Positions 1 to 7,910 of a stretch of DNA of 42,499 bases are shown in pieces (position 1 is the stretch's first letter; every line of letters starts with the position of its first letter). Where the stretch lies: NCBI GenBank assembly GCA_016742125.1, contig JACVCM010000016.1, positions 1 to 42,499 on the forward strand. The letters run 5' to 3'. The DNA is from Sphingomonadaceae bacterium. Its GTDB lineage: Bacteria; Pseudomonadota; Alphaproteobacteria; Sphingomonadales; Sphingomonadaceae. A program made the translations under genes and the position numbers. The notes under the pieces were generated by a model that did not search any database, was not told where the DNA came from, and worked only from the letters and a program-made list of their open reading frames with translations.

Positions 1-1216
1 CGTGATGAAGTCGGCCGGTGGCGTTGACGGAGGTCTGTTCTGCGCGATACTGGCACCGCTGCTGTTCAACTGGACGTGGGAGCATCCGATCCTGATCCTG
101 GCTGCTGCGCTGCTCATGCCGAAGATTCCGTTGCTGCCACTCAATCTGCAGGACCGGAGGCTGCCGCTGACCATGACTGTCATCGGACTGATCGCGCTGG
201 CGCTCGGCATTTACGGGGCAATGTCCGACCCGGAATCGATTACATGGAAGAAAGTCATCCTTGCTGCGGCGATCATGGCGCTGGGCGCTGCTACGGCCGG
301 TTTTCGCCTTCCATTCCTGGCGGCAGTCGCCGGACTTCTCACGATCAACGGCGGCTGGGACAATTTGCAGAAAAGTCTCGATGGCAGTCGTATGCGGAGT
401 TATTTCGGCACCTACACCATGACCGACACCGGCAATGCACGCTGGCTGATGCACGGCACAACGATGCACGGCATGCAGTTGCGTAATGAGCCAACCCGGC
501 CGATCAGCTACTATCCGCCGACCTCCGGCGTGGGGATGGCGCTCCGTAATGCGCCGAAACTATACGGTCCCGGTGCCAGCATCGGCATTGGCGGACTCGG
601 CACCGGCACGCTCGCCTGTTACAAGAAGCCCGGTCAAAGCTGGCAGTTTTTCGAGATCGACCCGCTGGTCATAGAAATTTCGCGCGAAAGGAAGATATTC
701 AGCTTCCTCGACCGCTGCGCGCCAGATGTACCCATCACTCTGGGAGATGCGCGTTTGACGCTGGCCGAGGTGCCGCAGGGCAAGTTCGACATATTGGCGC
801 TCGATGCCTTTTCGTCGGATTCGATTCCTCTGCACCTGCTGACCAAAGAAGCCTTCGCCACATACCGCCGCGCGTTGAAGCCCGACGGGCTCCTGCTTGT
901 GCACATCTCGAACCGCTATATCGACCTCAACCCCGTGGTCGCGGCGGAGGCGAAGCTAAATGGCTGGCATGCGGCGCTGCGCCACGACCGCCCCACTGAC
1001 GTGCTTGCCGCGACCGGCGACCGCGCCTCGCAATGGATCGCAATGAGCCCGGACAAGGCAAGACTGGCGGCGCTGACCGGACCGGTCGACAAGGTGCCGA
1101 GCCGCGATTACGACGCGGAACAATGGCTCGAACTCGACCCGCCCGGTGACACTGACCCATGGACCGATGACTATGCCTCGGTCCTGCCGCACCTTTCGCT
1201 CTGGAAGATATTATGA
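1..1216 (+). CDS. Membrane-linked spermidine-synthase-like protein (5' end outside window)
   Basis: The reading frame is open from the left edge, so the N-terminus is missing. About the first 110 visible residues are hydrophobic membrane segments, including an APLLFNW stretch typical of sphingomonad proteins that join a transporter-like membrane part to a spermidine-synthase-like domain. The rest is a class I methyltransferase-type Rossmann fold: the glycine loop GIGGLGTGTL is near visible residue 194 and DAFSSDSIP near 266, both characteristic of the SpeE superfamily. Enzymes of this fold transfer aminopropyl groups, but many fused membrane forms have no proven substrate, so real polyamine synthesis is not established. 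Its stop codon overlaps the start of the carbonic anhydrase gene by 4 bases (ATGA), suggesting translational coupling. The family call is firm; the substrate is unknown. Confidence 0.8.
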   Translation, partial: VMKSAGGVDGGLFCAILAPLLFNWTWEHPILILAAALLMPKIPLLPLNLQDRRLPLTMTVIGLIALALGIYGAMSDPESITWKKVILAAAIMALGAATAGFRLPFLAAVAGLLTINGGWDNLQKSLDGSRMRSYFGTYTMTDTGNARWLMHGTTMHGMQLRNEPTRPISYYPPTSGVGMALRNAPKLYGPGASIGIGGLGTGTLACYKKPGQSWQFFEIDPLVIEISRERKIFSFLDRCAPDVPITLGDARLTLAEVPQGKFDILALDAFSSDSIPLHLLTKEAFATYRRALKPDGLLLVHISNRYIDLNPVVAAEAKLNGWHAALRHDRPTDVLAATGDRASQWIAMSPDKARLAALTGPVDKVPSRDYDAEQWLELDPPGDTDPWTDDYASVLPHLSLWKIL

Positions 1217-1791
1217 CCAGCCCGGCCCTTCTCGCGCGCAGCGATATCAGCATCATCAGCCTGAACGGCAAAAGTCCGCAGATCGACGACAGCGCCTTCA
1301 TTGCGCCGGGATGTCGGATCATTGGCGATGTCACCATCGGTGCACAATCGAGCATCTGGTACAATTGCGTCATCCGCGCCGAAGTGAACCGGATTGTCAT
1401 CGGCGCGCGCACCAATATTCAGGATGGAAGTGTGGTGCATTGCGACGGCCCCATGCCCGGCGTCGAGGACGGCTATCCCACCATTATCGGTGACGATGTG
1501 CTGGTGGGGCATAATGTCATGCTCCACGGATGCATATTGCAGGACCGGGCTTTCGTCGGCCTTTCGGCGACGGTGATGAACGGCGCGGTCATCGAAGGCG
1601 ACGCGATGCTCGCGGCGGGGGCAATGCTGACCCAGGGCAAGCGCATCGAGGCGCGGCAGCTATGGGCCGGCGCACCGGCACGCTTCGTGCGCGACCTCGA
1701 CGATGCGGCAGTCATGGGCATGCGAATGGGCGTCGCGCATTATGTCGAAAACGCCAAGGCGCATTTCAGCGCCCTGGCAAATGATCGCTAG
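1213..1791 (+). CDS. Gamma-class carbonic anhydrase family protein
   Basis: A 192-residue left-handed beta-helix protein of the gamma carbonic anhydrase/PaaY/YrdA group. Hexapeptide-type turns run from about residue 35 to 150. The three expected zinc ligands are visible as His76 (in SVVHCDG), His100 and His105 (in VGHNVMLHG). Members form trimers with metal at the subunit interface; some hydrate CO2 and others have no shown activity, so catalysis is inferred from the ligands only. The start ATG overlaps the upstream stop codon, making it the second gene of a small operon. Its 3' end overlaps that of the convergent siderophore receptor by 4 bases. The length is normal for the family and nothing is broken. 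Confidence 0.9.
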   Translation: MTSPALLARSDISIISLNGKSPQIDDSAFIAPGCRIIGDVTIGAQSSIWYNCVIRAEVNRIVIGARTNIQDGSVVHCDGPMPGVEDGYPTIIGDDVLVGHNVMLHGCILQDRAFVGLSATVMNGAVIEGDAMLAAGAMLTQGKRIEARQLWAGAPARFVRDLDDAAVMGMRMGVAHYVENAKAHFSALANDR

Positions 1792-3887
1792 AATTTTGCG
1801 CGGATCGTAAACCGACCGTTGATCGGCGCACCCGTCGAGATGTTGTTGTTGTTATGCGCATCCGAGAAATAGCTGGTGTCCAGCAAATTCTCGATATTCA
1901 ACTGCAGTTGCACCGCCTCGCTCACGTCGTAGAACAGGGCCGCATCGACGCGTGTAAAGGCAGGCAGGCGGGTCGTCGTCGCGCTGGTCCGGATGGCGGC
2001 GAACTGGCTTGACTGGTGGATGATGCCGACACCAGCCGCAAATTTGTCGGTCAGGTCGTACCGATTCCAAAGGCTGGCCTGATGCTTTGGCACCTGCCCC
2101 AGACGGACGAAATCGTTCCCTGCAAGCGCCGCATCCTGATAGCTGTAGCCGCCATGCATCTGCCAGTTCGGCGTAATGCGTCCCGCGACCGACAGCTCGA
2201 CTCCCTTGGTCCGCGTCTTGCCGACATTGATGCTGGCAAGCGGGTTGGCGGGATCGGGCGTCGTCGCATTGCTGCGGTCGAGCTGGAACAGCGCCAGCGT
2301 GACATTAAGATCGGGACGGATATCCCACTTTGCGCCCAGCTCGTAATTGGTGAATTTTTCCGGCGCGAGATTTTGCTGCGTCACCGATAGCGACAGGAAC
2401 TGGTCGCCCGAGCGTGGCAGGAAGGACTGGCTGTAACTGCCGTAAAGCGAGACATTCTCCTGCGGTTTAACAATCAGGCCGATGCGGGGACTGACCTTGT
2501 CGTCCTTGCGCGCGAACGGACGGTCGACGGCGGGGAACAGATCGATACCCTCTATGTCGAAACGGTCATAGCGCAGGCCGGCGACGATATCGACATGCTC
2601 GCCGATGCTGATCTGGTCCTGCACATAGGCGGAGAAAAATTCGACATCCGAAACGCTGTCCCGCGCCGGTGCGTTGAACGCAACGGCCGGGAAGACCGGG
2701 TTGGCAAGGTTGAAGGTCGCGTTCGACAGCGTGCCATTAAAGCGGCGATTGGCCGATTGCTGGTCGCCATATTCTACCCCAAGCAGGATTTTGTGCGCGA
2801 GCGGCCCGGTGTTCACATCCCAGACCAGATTGCCCTGCGCGATAAAGTTTTCGCGTGTGGTGGGGTCGCTATAGGCGGCGAGTGCCACTGTGCCGTTCTG
2901 CGCGGTGGCCGGGCCGTTGGCATAAACGTTGATGTAGATCTTGTCATAATCGCCATAGAGCATCGTACCACTGAAGCTCAGATTCTCGGCAAGTCTGCCG
3001 TCGAGGCGGAGCTTGGCAATCTGTGCCTCGAGCGTTGTCCGGTTGACGCCGGGAATCCCGAAAAACTGGTCGCGATAGCCTGTGATGGGGCGGTTGGGCT
3101 GACCTGCTGTAGTCGCGATAGAAGGCACGCCGCGGTCGGTTACGCGGTCGTCATTCACATATTCGTAGGACAGGCCGAGATTCCAGTCGTCGCCCAGTTT
3201 GAAGGCAATATATGGATTCCAGGCATAACGTTCACCGCCCACAAAGTCGCGATGGCTGTCGAGATTTTCGTAAACCGCATTAACGCGAACCGCAGCCATG
3301 TCATTCAGGGGCGCGTTGAGGTCAGCCGAAAAATCATGGGCGCCGAAGCTGTTGACGCTGGCATGGCCCTTGTAGAAAATCTCGGTCTTTGGCGATTTCT
3401 GCACGCGGTTGATAATGCCGCCGCCGCCGCCGCGCCCGAAGATCAGCGCATAGGGTCCTTTGAGGATTTCGACACGCTCGATATTGTAAAGCCCGCGATA
3501 ATATTGAACGTCATCGCGCACGCCGTCGAGGAAGAAGTCGGCTGTAGTGTTCTGGCCGCGCAGCGTAATCTGGTCGCGATTGCCTTCACCCTGCCCCACG
3601 GTCGTGCCGGGCACATAACGCAGCACGTCACCGAGGCTGTGGTGCGCCTGATCCTCGAGCTGTTCGCGTGTGACGACGTTGATCGTCTGCGGAATATCGA
3701 GCAATGGGGTGTCGGTCTTCGTCGCGGTGACCGAGTTGGTTGCAACATAGCCCTCACTGGTGCCGGTCACGATAATGGTGCGGCTGTCGTCACTGGCTTC
3801 ATCGAATGCGGCTTCATCGGCATAAGCGGGAAAAGTGAAAGTCGCGGCAAATGCCAGCGCGATGAACGAAGTCGACGAAAAACGCAT
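1788..3887 (-). CDS. TonB-dependent siderophore receptor
   Basis: A 699-residue outer-membrane receptor. A signal peptide ends near residue 23 (PAYA-DE), followed by a TonB-box-like RTIIVTG and a plug domain with RGQNTTADFFLDGVRDD and ERVEILKGPYALIFGRG, ending in the polyglycine loop seen in catecholate/hydroxamate receptors such as Fiu, FhuE and FcuA. The remainder is the beta-barrel, which closes with the expected C-terminal aromatic residue (RFTIRAKF). It would import ferric siderophore across the outer membrane using the TonB-ExbBD machinery, which is encoded about 13 kb away. The start ATG has AAGGGA 4 bases upstream. A perfect Fur-type palindrome lies just upstream, so iron repression is likely. 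Which siderophore is carried cannot be told from sequence. Confidence 0.93.
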   Translation of the reverse strand: MRFSSTSFIALAFAATFTFPAYADEAAFDEASDDSRTIIVTGTSEGYVATNSVTATKTDTPLLDIPQTINVVTREQLEDQAHHSLGDVLRYVPGTTVGQGEGNRDQITLRGQNTTADFFLDGVRDDVQYYRGLYNIERVEILKGPYALIFGRGGGGGIINRVQKSPKTEIFYKGHASVNSFGAHDFSADLNAPLNDMAAVRVNAVYENLDSHRDFVGGERYAWNPYIAFKLGDDWNLGLSYEYVNDDRVTDRGVPSIATTAGQPNRPITGYRDQFFGIPGVNRTTLEAQIAKLRLDGRLAENLSFSGTMLYGDYDKIYINVYANGPATAQNGTVALAAYSDPTTRENFIAQGNLVWDVNTGPLAHKILLGVEYGDQQSANRRFNGTLSNATFNLANPVFPAVAFNAPARDSVSDVEFFSAYVQDQISIGEHVDIVAGLRYDRFDIEGIDLFPAVDRPFARKDDKVSPRIGLIVKPQENVSLYGSYSQSFLPRSGDQFLSLSVTQQNLAPEKFTNYELGAKWDIRPDLNVTLALFQLDRSNATTPDPANPLASINVGKTRTKGVELSVAGRITPNWQMHGGYSYQDAALAGNDFVRLGQVPKHQASLWNRYDLTDKFAAGVGIIHQSSQFAAIRTSATTTRLPAFTRVDAALFYDVSEAVQLQLNIENLLDTSYFSDAHNNNNISTGAPINGRFTIRAKF

Positions 3888-3905
3888 AATGTCCCTTTGA
3901 CTAAA

Positions 3906-3920
3906 TGAGAATGATTCTCA
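3906..3920 (-). promoter_or_regulatory. Fur box for the siderophore receptor
   Basis: TGAGAATGATTCTCA is a perfect 7-1-7 inverted repeat matching the classical Fur/iron-box core. It ends 19 bases upstream of the receptor start codon, in the position expected for a repressor of that gene. Confidence 0.85.
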
Positions 3921-3940
3921 ATCCCTGGCAGTCGCTTTAT

Positions 3941-3955
3941 TGCGAGTCGTTCTCA
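3941..3955 (-). promoter_or_regulatory. Second, degenerate Fur-type site
   Basis: TGCGAGTCGTTCTCA keeps the TTCTCA half of the box at 3906-3920 and most of the other half. The two sites are 35 bases apart (start to start), consistent with two Fur dimers on one promoter region. It is weaker evidence than the first site. Because it lies between divergent genes it could also affect the arsenate reductase gene. Confidence 0.45.
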
Positions 3956-4026
3956 TATGCAAATTCTATATGCGCATTTCTCCAGAAGTTTTTTGCAACA
4001 GCGTCTCGAGCTGGTAAAGCGAAGTG

Positions 4027-4374
4027 ATGAAGGCGACCATCTGGCACAATCCCGACTGCGGCACCTCACGCAAGACGCTGGCAATCCTCGGTGAAACGCC
4101 CGAAATCGAGCTCAGCGTCATCGAATATCGGAAACTGCCCTTTACCCGTGGCAAGCTCGAACAGCTGTTTCGCGACGCCGGCCTGAGCCCCCGTGACGCG
4201 CTGCGCACTCGCGGCTCTCCGGCCGAGGAACTGGGCCTGATCGATGGCGCGAGTGCCGACACGATATTGGACGCGATGGTCGAGCATCCCATCCTTGTCG
4301 AACGCCCCTTCGTCGAAACTGAAAAAGGTGTCCGCCTCTGCCGCCCGCAGGACAGGGTTTACGAGATAATCTAG
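4027..4374 (+). CDS. arsC: ArsC-type arsenate reductase (glutaredoxin-dependent family)
   Basis: A 115-residue thioredoxin-fold protein. The catalytic cysteine sits in WHNPDCGTSRKTL near the N-terminus, and the arginines that bind the oxyanion in ArsC are present in ALRTRG and in the C-terminal block ILVERPFVETEKGVRLCRP. The family reduces arsenate to arsenite with glutathione and glutaredoxin. No arsR, arsB or other ars gene is nearby, so it is a lone copy, and relatives of this fold (YffB, Spx) do other jobs; the arginine pattern favours ArsC. A GTG three bases upstream is an alternative start. The gene is divergent from the Fur-controlled receptor, and its stop overlaps the stop of the convergent downstream gene by 4 bases. 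Confidence 0.85.
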   Translation: MKATIWHNPDCGTSRKTLAILGETPEIELSVIEYRKLPFTRGKLEQLFRDAGLSPRDALRTRGSPAEELGLIDGASADTILDAMVEHPILVERPFVETEKGVRLCRPQDRVYEII

Positions 4375-5126
4375 CGCTGGCCCGACGGCGGATCGAAAAG
4401 CGCCGGGTCGATTTCCGGATTGACCTGATATCCGGTCCAGAACACTTCGTTTGCCTTCCGGCCATCATAATAGAGTGTCACATGGCGCGCCTGGAGCCAG
4501 CGCGGATTCTTGAGTTTCACGAAGTCCTGATAGGTGCGCACATGCCATCCCCTTGGTGTGCGAAAACCCACCATCCGGATGGCAAAGCTTTTGCGGTCCA
4601 CGCCAAACAGCGATTTCGTGCCCGCCGGGTCGGTGAGTTCGACCATATAGGACGGATGACCGTCGACCGCATCGTCGGGAAGGCGCTGCGCTGAAAAGCC
4701 GGGCTTTCCCGCATGGCGTATGATGCCGAAGCCGAAATTGCTGGCCCAGAATACATCGGCCTGCTCTTTCGGAACGATCCCTTTTTCATTCCACGTGTCG
4801 CGACCATTATAGCCGACATCCATTACAAGCTTGCCGCGATCACGGATCGTGATCCGCACCTTGCCTTCCGCACCGTGCGCAGCCTGACGGTCGGGATCGA
4901 AGACGCGCCACATGGTATAGCTATCGGGCGAGGAGGCAGGTGCATGCCCCGCTGCGCCATAAAAGACTGCATGACCCTCCAGCCTCAGGGTCTTCGCATT
5001 CGCCCATTCATCCCCGCCTGCGGCTTCGCGTGCACGCTGCAAGATCGCGTCGCCGGTCAACGGCGCGTCGGCCGACAGCATTGTCGGCGAGAGGGCGAGA
5101 ATGAAGAGAGCCAATAGTCGGACCAC
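4371..5126 (-). CDS. Exported protein of unknown function, LolA/LppX-like features
   Basis: A 251-residue protein with a signal peptide (VRLLALFILALSPTMLSADA). I chose a GTG start because GGAGG sits 5 bases upstream; the open frame continues far upstream without support. The mature part opens with a helix (DAILQRAREAAGG) and then beta-rich sequence with YNGRDTW, VDGHPSYMVELTD and LYYDGRKANEVFWTGYQVN. This layout resembles periplasmic lipid- or lipoprotein-binding folds of the LolA type, but I do not recognise a named family, so localisation is supported and function is not. It is convergent with arsC, overlapping by 4 bases, and a palindrome and a direct repeat lie in its upstream region. Confidence 0.75.
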   Translation of the reverse strand: MVRLLALFILALSPTMLSADAPLTGDAILQRAREAAGGDEWANAKTLRLEGHAVFYGAAGHAPASSPDSYTMWRVFDPDRQAAHGAEGKVRITIRDRGKLVMDVGYNGRDTWNEKGIVPKEQADVFWASNFGFGIIRHAGKPGFSAQRLPDDAVDGHPSYMVELTDPAGTKSLFGVDRKSFAIRMVGFRTPRGWHVRTYQDFVKLKNPRWLQARHVTLYYDGRKANEVFWTGYQVNPEIDPALFDPPSGQR

Positions 5127-5139
5127 CGAAGCCTCCTTT

Positions 5140-5151
5140 TTGTCCGGACAA
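5140..5151. promoter_or_regulatory. 12-bp palindrome upstream of the exported-protein gene
   Basis: TTGTCCGGACAA is a perfect palindrome 13 bases upstream of the GTG start of the left-pointing gene and directly before its ribosome-binding site. Its position suits an operator or a structured mRNA leader. No regulator is identified. Confidence 0.35.
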
Positions 5152-5176
5152 ATTCTGCTTGCCTGATAGTCGGAGT

Positions 5177-5209
5177 TGATGTCAACTTCCGACATGATGT
5201 CAACTTCCG
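5177..5209. repeat. Two direct copies of TGATGTCAACTTCCG, 18-bp period
   Basis: The 15-base unit occurs at 5177-5191 and 5195-5209. The first copy with its left flank also forms the palindrome AGTTGATGTCAACT (5174-5187). The repeat lies exactly at the truncated 5' edge of the amine-oxidase remnant and upstream of the left-pointing exported-protein gene. It may be a recombination scar or a pair of regulator half-sites. Confidence 0.6.
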
Positions 5210-5211
5210 CC

Positions 5212-5358
5212 GTGAAGAATACACTTGCCGAAGCCGTCCAGGCGCGAGGCAAAAGACTGCATTTTGCCGGAGAGCATCTGTCTCCAAACGCATCCGGCAT
5301 GGAAGCAGCGTTCGAATCGGGTAGCCGTGTCGCGCGGTTGGTTGCCGAGCGAGTGTAA
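5212..5358 (+). pseudogene. C-terminal remnant of a flavin amine oxidase
   Basis: This frame encodes about 48 residues ending LHFAGEHLSP, GMEAAFESGSRVARLV and a stop. That is the usual C-terminal FAD-contact block of monoamine oxidase/amine oxidase flavoproteins (consensus HFAGEx(T/H)S then GxMEGAxxSGxRAA), which are normally 450 residues or more. Nothing of the rest of the enzyme is visible upstream, where a tandem repeat and the start region of a gene on the other strand lie. I therefore read it as the tail of a deleted gene. It ends 38 bases before the SDR gene. It might still be translated as a small peptide, but no ribosome-binding site supports that. Confidence 0.7.
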
Positions 5359-5396
5359 ATTCCATATGTCTGCCGCTCTGGGAGGAGAAGAAACGC

Positions 5397-6119
5397 ATGC
5401 AGGTAAAGGGCAAGATCGCGCTCGTGACCGGCGGAACCGATGGCATCGGGCTGGAAATTGCGCGTCAGTTGCAGGCCAAGGGCGCCAATGTGATCGTATG
5501 CGGACGCCGCGAGGATTTCCTGGCCACCGCCCGCGAGGAGGGATTCGAAGCAATCAAGGCCGACCTTTCCAGTGCGGACGGCTGTTCTGCCTTCCTGCGC
5601 GACCTGGGTGCCCGCCCGCTCGACATATTGGTGAACAATGCAGGGATGAGCGGCAATTTCGCGCCCGGCGACCCCCTGGATCTTGCCCTGACCGACCGGG
5701 CGATATTCCTCAACCTCAATGCCCCGATGCACCTTATCGGAACATTGATGCCGATGCTGCTGGACCGCCCCGAAGCCGCCATCGTCAACGTGACTTCCGG
5801 CCTAGCCATCGCGCCGCGGGCAGGCGGCCCTGTCTATTGTGCGACCAAGGCGGGCCTGCGCAGCTTCACCCAGTCGCTGCGTCACAATCTGCGTGATACC
5901 AATGTGCATGTAATCGAGGCCCTGCCGCCCGTAGTCGACACCGCGATGACGCGGGGGCGGGTTGGCGGCAACAAGATGTCCGCCAAAGAGTGTGCCGCGC
6001 AAATTGTCGATGCCATCGAAAGCAACAGCAAGGAAGCCAATGTCGGGATGGTGAAACTGTTGCAGGCAGTTTATTCAATATCGCCTGCACTGGCCCGGCG
6101 CATCATGATAAAGTTCTGA
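5397..6119 (+). CDS. SDR-family oxidoreductase (DltE-like)
   Basis: A 240-residue classical short-chain dehydrogenase/reductase. The dinucleotide loop TGGTDGIG is at residues 11-18, NNAG at 80-83, and the catalytic Ser134, Tyr147 and Lys151 are all in place (VTSGLAIAP then PVYCATKAG). It should bind NAD(H) or NADP(H) in the cytoplasm. The TGGTDGIG variant and the overall length resemble DltE-like SDRs, but the substrate is not predictable. The start is supported by GGGAGGAG about 9 bases upstream. It lies directly after the amine-oxidase remnant and ends 4 bases before the convergent tRNA-Leu gene. Confidence 0.9.
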   Translation: MQVKGKIALVTGGTDGIGLEIARQLQAKGANVIVCGRREDFLATAREEGFEAIKADLSSADGCSAFLRDLGARPLDILVNNAGMSGNFAPGDPLDLALTDRAIFLNLNAPMHLIGTLMPMLLDRPEAAIVNVTSGLAIAPRAGGPVYCATKAGLRSFTQSLRHNLRDTNVHVIEALPPVVDTAMTRGRVGGNKMSAKECAAQIVDAIESNSKEANVGMVKLLQAVYSISPALARRIMIKF

Positions 6120-6123
6120 TATT

Positions 6124-6208
6124 TGGTGCCCCTGGCCCGACTCGAACGGGCACATCTTTCGATACTCGATTTTGAGTCGAGCGCGTCTACCAATTCCACC
6201 ACAGGGGC
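6124..6208 (-). tRNA. tRNA-Leu, anticodon CAA
   Basis: Read on the minus strand this forms a complete cloverleaf. The acceptor stem is GCCCCTG paired with CAGGGGC, the anticodon stem CTCGA/TCGAG encloses the loop CTCAAAA (anticodon CAA, reading UUG codons), there is a class II long variable arm, and a T-arm GCCCG/CGGGC with loop TTCGAGT. The discriminator is A and CCA is encoded. The D-loop GGTAGACGCG is typical of bacterial tRNA-Leu. Confidence 0.96.
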
Positions 6209-6252
6209 ACGGCGGTTGCCACTAGCGGAGGCCGGGTGAGGATGCAACCGAC

Positions 6253-6294
6253 TTTGGCGCCTTCCCGTCGACCCGCGACGGGAGGAGCACCAAA
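6253..6294 (-). terminator. Candidate terminator hairpin after the aldehyde dehydrogenase gene
   Basis: A nested hairpin: outer arms TTTGGCGC and GCACCAAA (one mismatch, G-U possible) and inner arms CCCGTC/GACGGG around a short loop. It begins 3 bases after the stop of the left-pointing aldehyde dehydrogenase gene. There is no clear T-run in the direction of transcription, so termination is probable but not classical. Confidence 0.5.
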
Positions 6295-6297
6295 AGG

Positions 6298-7716
6298 CTA
6301 TTTCTTTAATTCCCTTCCCAGAGTTTTGGCTGTCGCCTTGCCATAGGGTGCCTTGAAGCCTCCGATCCCGGCCACATCGATACCCGTCTGCCTGTAGACA
6401 GCGCGCATATGGCTGAAGGTCTTGAATCCGTCCTGCCCGTGATAATTGCCCATGCCCGACGGACCGATCCCGCCGAAGGGCAAGTCTTCCATCGCATTGT
6501 GAAAAATAACGTCATTCACCGTGACGCCTCCCGAAATCGTGCGCGATAGCACGCGCTCCTCCTCGGCCTTGTCGGACCCGAAATAATAAAGCCCCAGCGG
6601 GCGGTCATGCGCGTTCACATAATCCACGGCTTCGTCGATCGACGAATAGGTCATTACCGGCAGGATCGGCCCGAATATCTCCTCCTGCATCACCTTCATA
6701 TTGTCGTTCACGTTACGCACGATGGTCAGTGGCATCTTGTTGCCGTTCGACGATGCGAAATCTTCGCCAGCCGGGTTGACCTCGATCAGTTCGGCTCCTT
6801 TCTCACGCGCATCGGTCAGATAGCTTTGCAGCCGCTCATAATTGCGGCCGTTCACCACCGAGGTATAATCGTCATTGTGCAGCAGCTTGGGATATTGCGC
6901 GGTCACGCCAGCTTTCACTGCCTCTATCATGTCGCTTTCCTGATCGGACGGCACCATCAGATAATCGGGCGCGAGACAAATTTGCCCGGCATTCATCATC
7001 TTGCCGAGGGCAATGCGCTCGCCGGCCTTCTTCCTGTCGGCGCTGCGACCGATGATAGTCGGCGATTTGCCACCGAGTTCGAGCGTCACCGGCACCAGAT
7101 TGTCCGCCGCCGCGCGCATGATATGGCGCCCGACACCCGTCGCGCCAGTAAAGATCATATGATCGAAGGCGAGTTTGGAGAAGGCCATTCCGACGTCAGG
7201 CCCGCCGGTGAAAACCGCCATCTCTTCCTCGGCGAAATATTTGGGCACAATCTCCTCGAAAAGCGCCGAAACGCGCTCCGTAAATTCCGACGGCTTAACC
7301 ATTGCGCGGTTTCCTGCCGCAAGGATACCCGCCATCGGCACCATCACCATGCCGACGGGAAAGTTCCAGGGCGCGACCACTCCCACGACGCCTTTGGGTT
7401 GATAAACAACCTCTGCCTTTGCGCCCAACATTCCCAATGGAAAGGTCGGCTTGCGCTTCTCGCCCCGCGACCATGCCTCGAAATGCTTCCTGGCATGTTT
7501 CATCGCGCTGACAGAGGGCATGATGTCGGTCAGGAGCGTCTGCTCGCGGCTGCGGTGACCAAAATCGGCGGACACAGCCTTTGCAAAATCCTCGGCATGA
7601 TCGATCAAAAGCGCAATCGCCCGGTCAATCCTGTCGCGGCGCACCGACAGAGGCTCGGGCAGCGCGGCGGTAAAGGATGCCTTTTGCTTGTTCAGCACTG
7701 TTTGCATGTCGGTCAT
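6298..7716 (-). CDS. Aldehyde dehydrogenase, coniferyl-aldehyde-dehydrogenase-like
   Basis: A 472-residue NAD(P)-dependent aldehyde dehydrogenase. PWNFP is at residues 116-120, the nucleotide-loop motif FTGATGVG at 189-196, the general base Glu213 in LELGGKSP and the nucleophile Cys247 in NAGQICLAPDY. The Q-I-C-L-A-PDY active-site block and the NDVIFHNAMEDLPFGGIGPSGMGNYHG region match the coniferyl aldehyde dehydrogenase group (CalB-like), which also includes long-chain fatty aldehyde enzymes. Lignin-derived aldehydes are thus only one possible substrate. I chose the ATG at 7716 because GGAGAG lies 4 bases upstream; an ATG just before it is too close to that site. The neighbouring thiolase is divergent and may share a role in acyl breakdown, but there is no direct evidence. 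Confidence 0.88.
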   Translation of the reverse strand: MTDMQTVLNKQKASFTAALPEPLSVRRDRIDRAIALLIDHAEDFAKAVSADFGHRSREQTLLTDIMPSVSAMKHARKHFEAWSRGEKRKPTFPLGMLGAKAEVVYQPKGVVGVVAPWNFPVGMVMVPMAGILAAGNRAMVKPSEFTERVSALFEEIVPKYFAEEEMAVFTGGPDVGMAFSKLAFDHMIFTGATGVGRHIMRAAADNLVPVTLELGGKSPTIIGRSADRKKAGERIALGKMMNAGQICLAPDYLMVPSDQESDMIEAVKAGVTAQYPKLLHNDDYTSVVNGRNYERLQSYLTDAREKGAELIEVNPAGEDFASSNGNKMPLTIVRNVNDNMKVMQEEIFGPILPVMTYSSIDEAVDYVNAHDRPLGLYYFGSDKAEEERVLSRTISGGVTVNDVIFHNAMEDLPFGGIGPSGMGNYHGQDGFKTFSHMRAVYRQTGIDVAGIGGFKAPYGKATAKTLGRELKK

Positions 7717-7737
7717 CATTCTCTCCATTTGCCATAG

Positions 7738-7766
7738 CGTCACCCTGAACGTGTTTCAGGGTGACG
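7738..7766. repeat. REP-like palindrome
   Basis: Perfect 12-bp arms CGTCACCCTGAA and TTCAGGGTGACG enclose the loop CGTGT. It lies between the divergent aldehyde dehydrogenase and thiolase genes, 21 bases upstream of the former. Intergenic palindromes with this TTCAGGGTGACG core are, from general memory, common in sphingomonad genomes. No T-run follows, so it is unlikely to be a terminator. Confidence 0.6.
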
Positions 7767-7910
7767 GAAGGTACGAAACAGGAATAATGCGCCTTCCCTA
7801 AGTTGCAATTCAAAACGCTTCGGGCGCTGCATACGAGTTCATATTTGTTTTTGCGGCATTGCGGGATTAAGGGCGACTCACAAGTCCCCCTCGCCGTGAA
7901 GGAACCCCGA

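Noticed and set aside
2595..3908. A 437-codon open frame on the plus strand opposite the siderophore receptor
   Set aside because: It lies wholly on the complement of a clear receptor gene, has no recognisable domain and no ribosome-binding site; such long antisense frames are expected in GC-rich DNA.
5180..5203. TTGACA hexamers (minus strand) in the tandem repeat as promoter -35 boxes
   Set aside because: No -10-like hexamer lies at 16-18 bases from either copy, so a promoter is not supported.
6607..7737. A 376-codon open frame opposite the aldehyde dehydrogenase
   Set aside because: Histidine- and arginine-rich translation without motifs, a mirror of the dehydrogenase codons.
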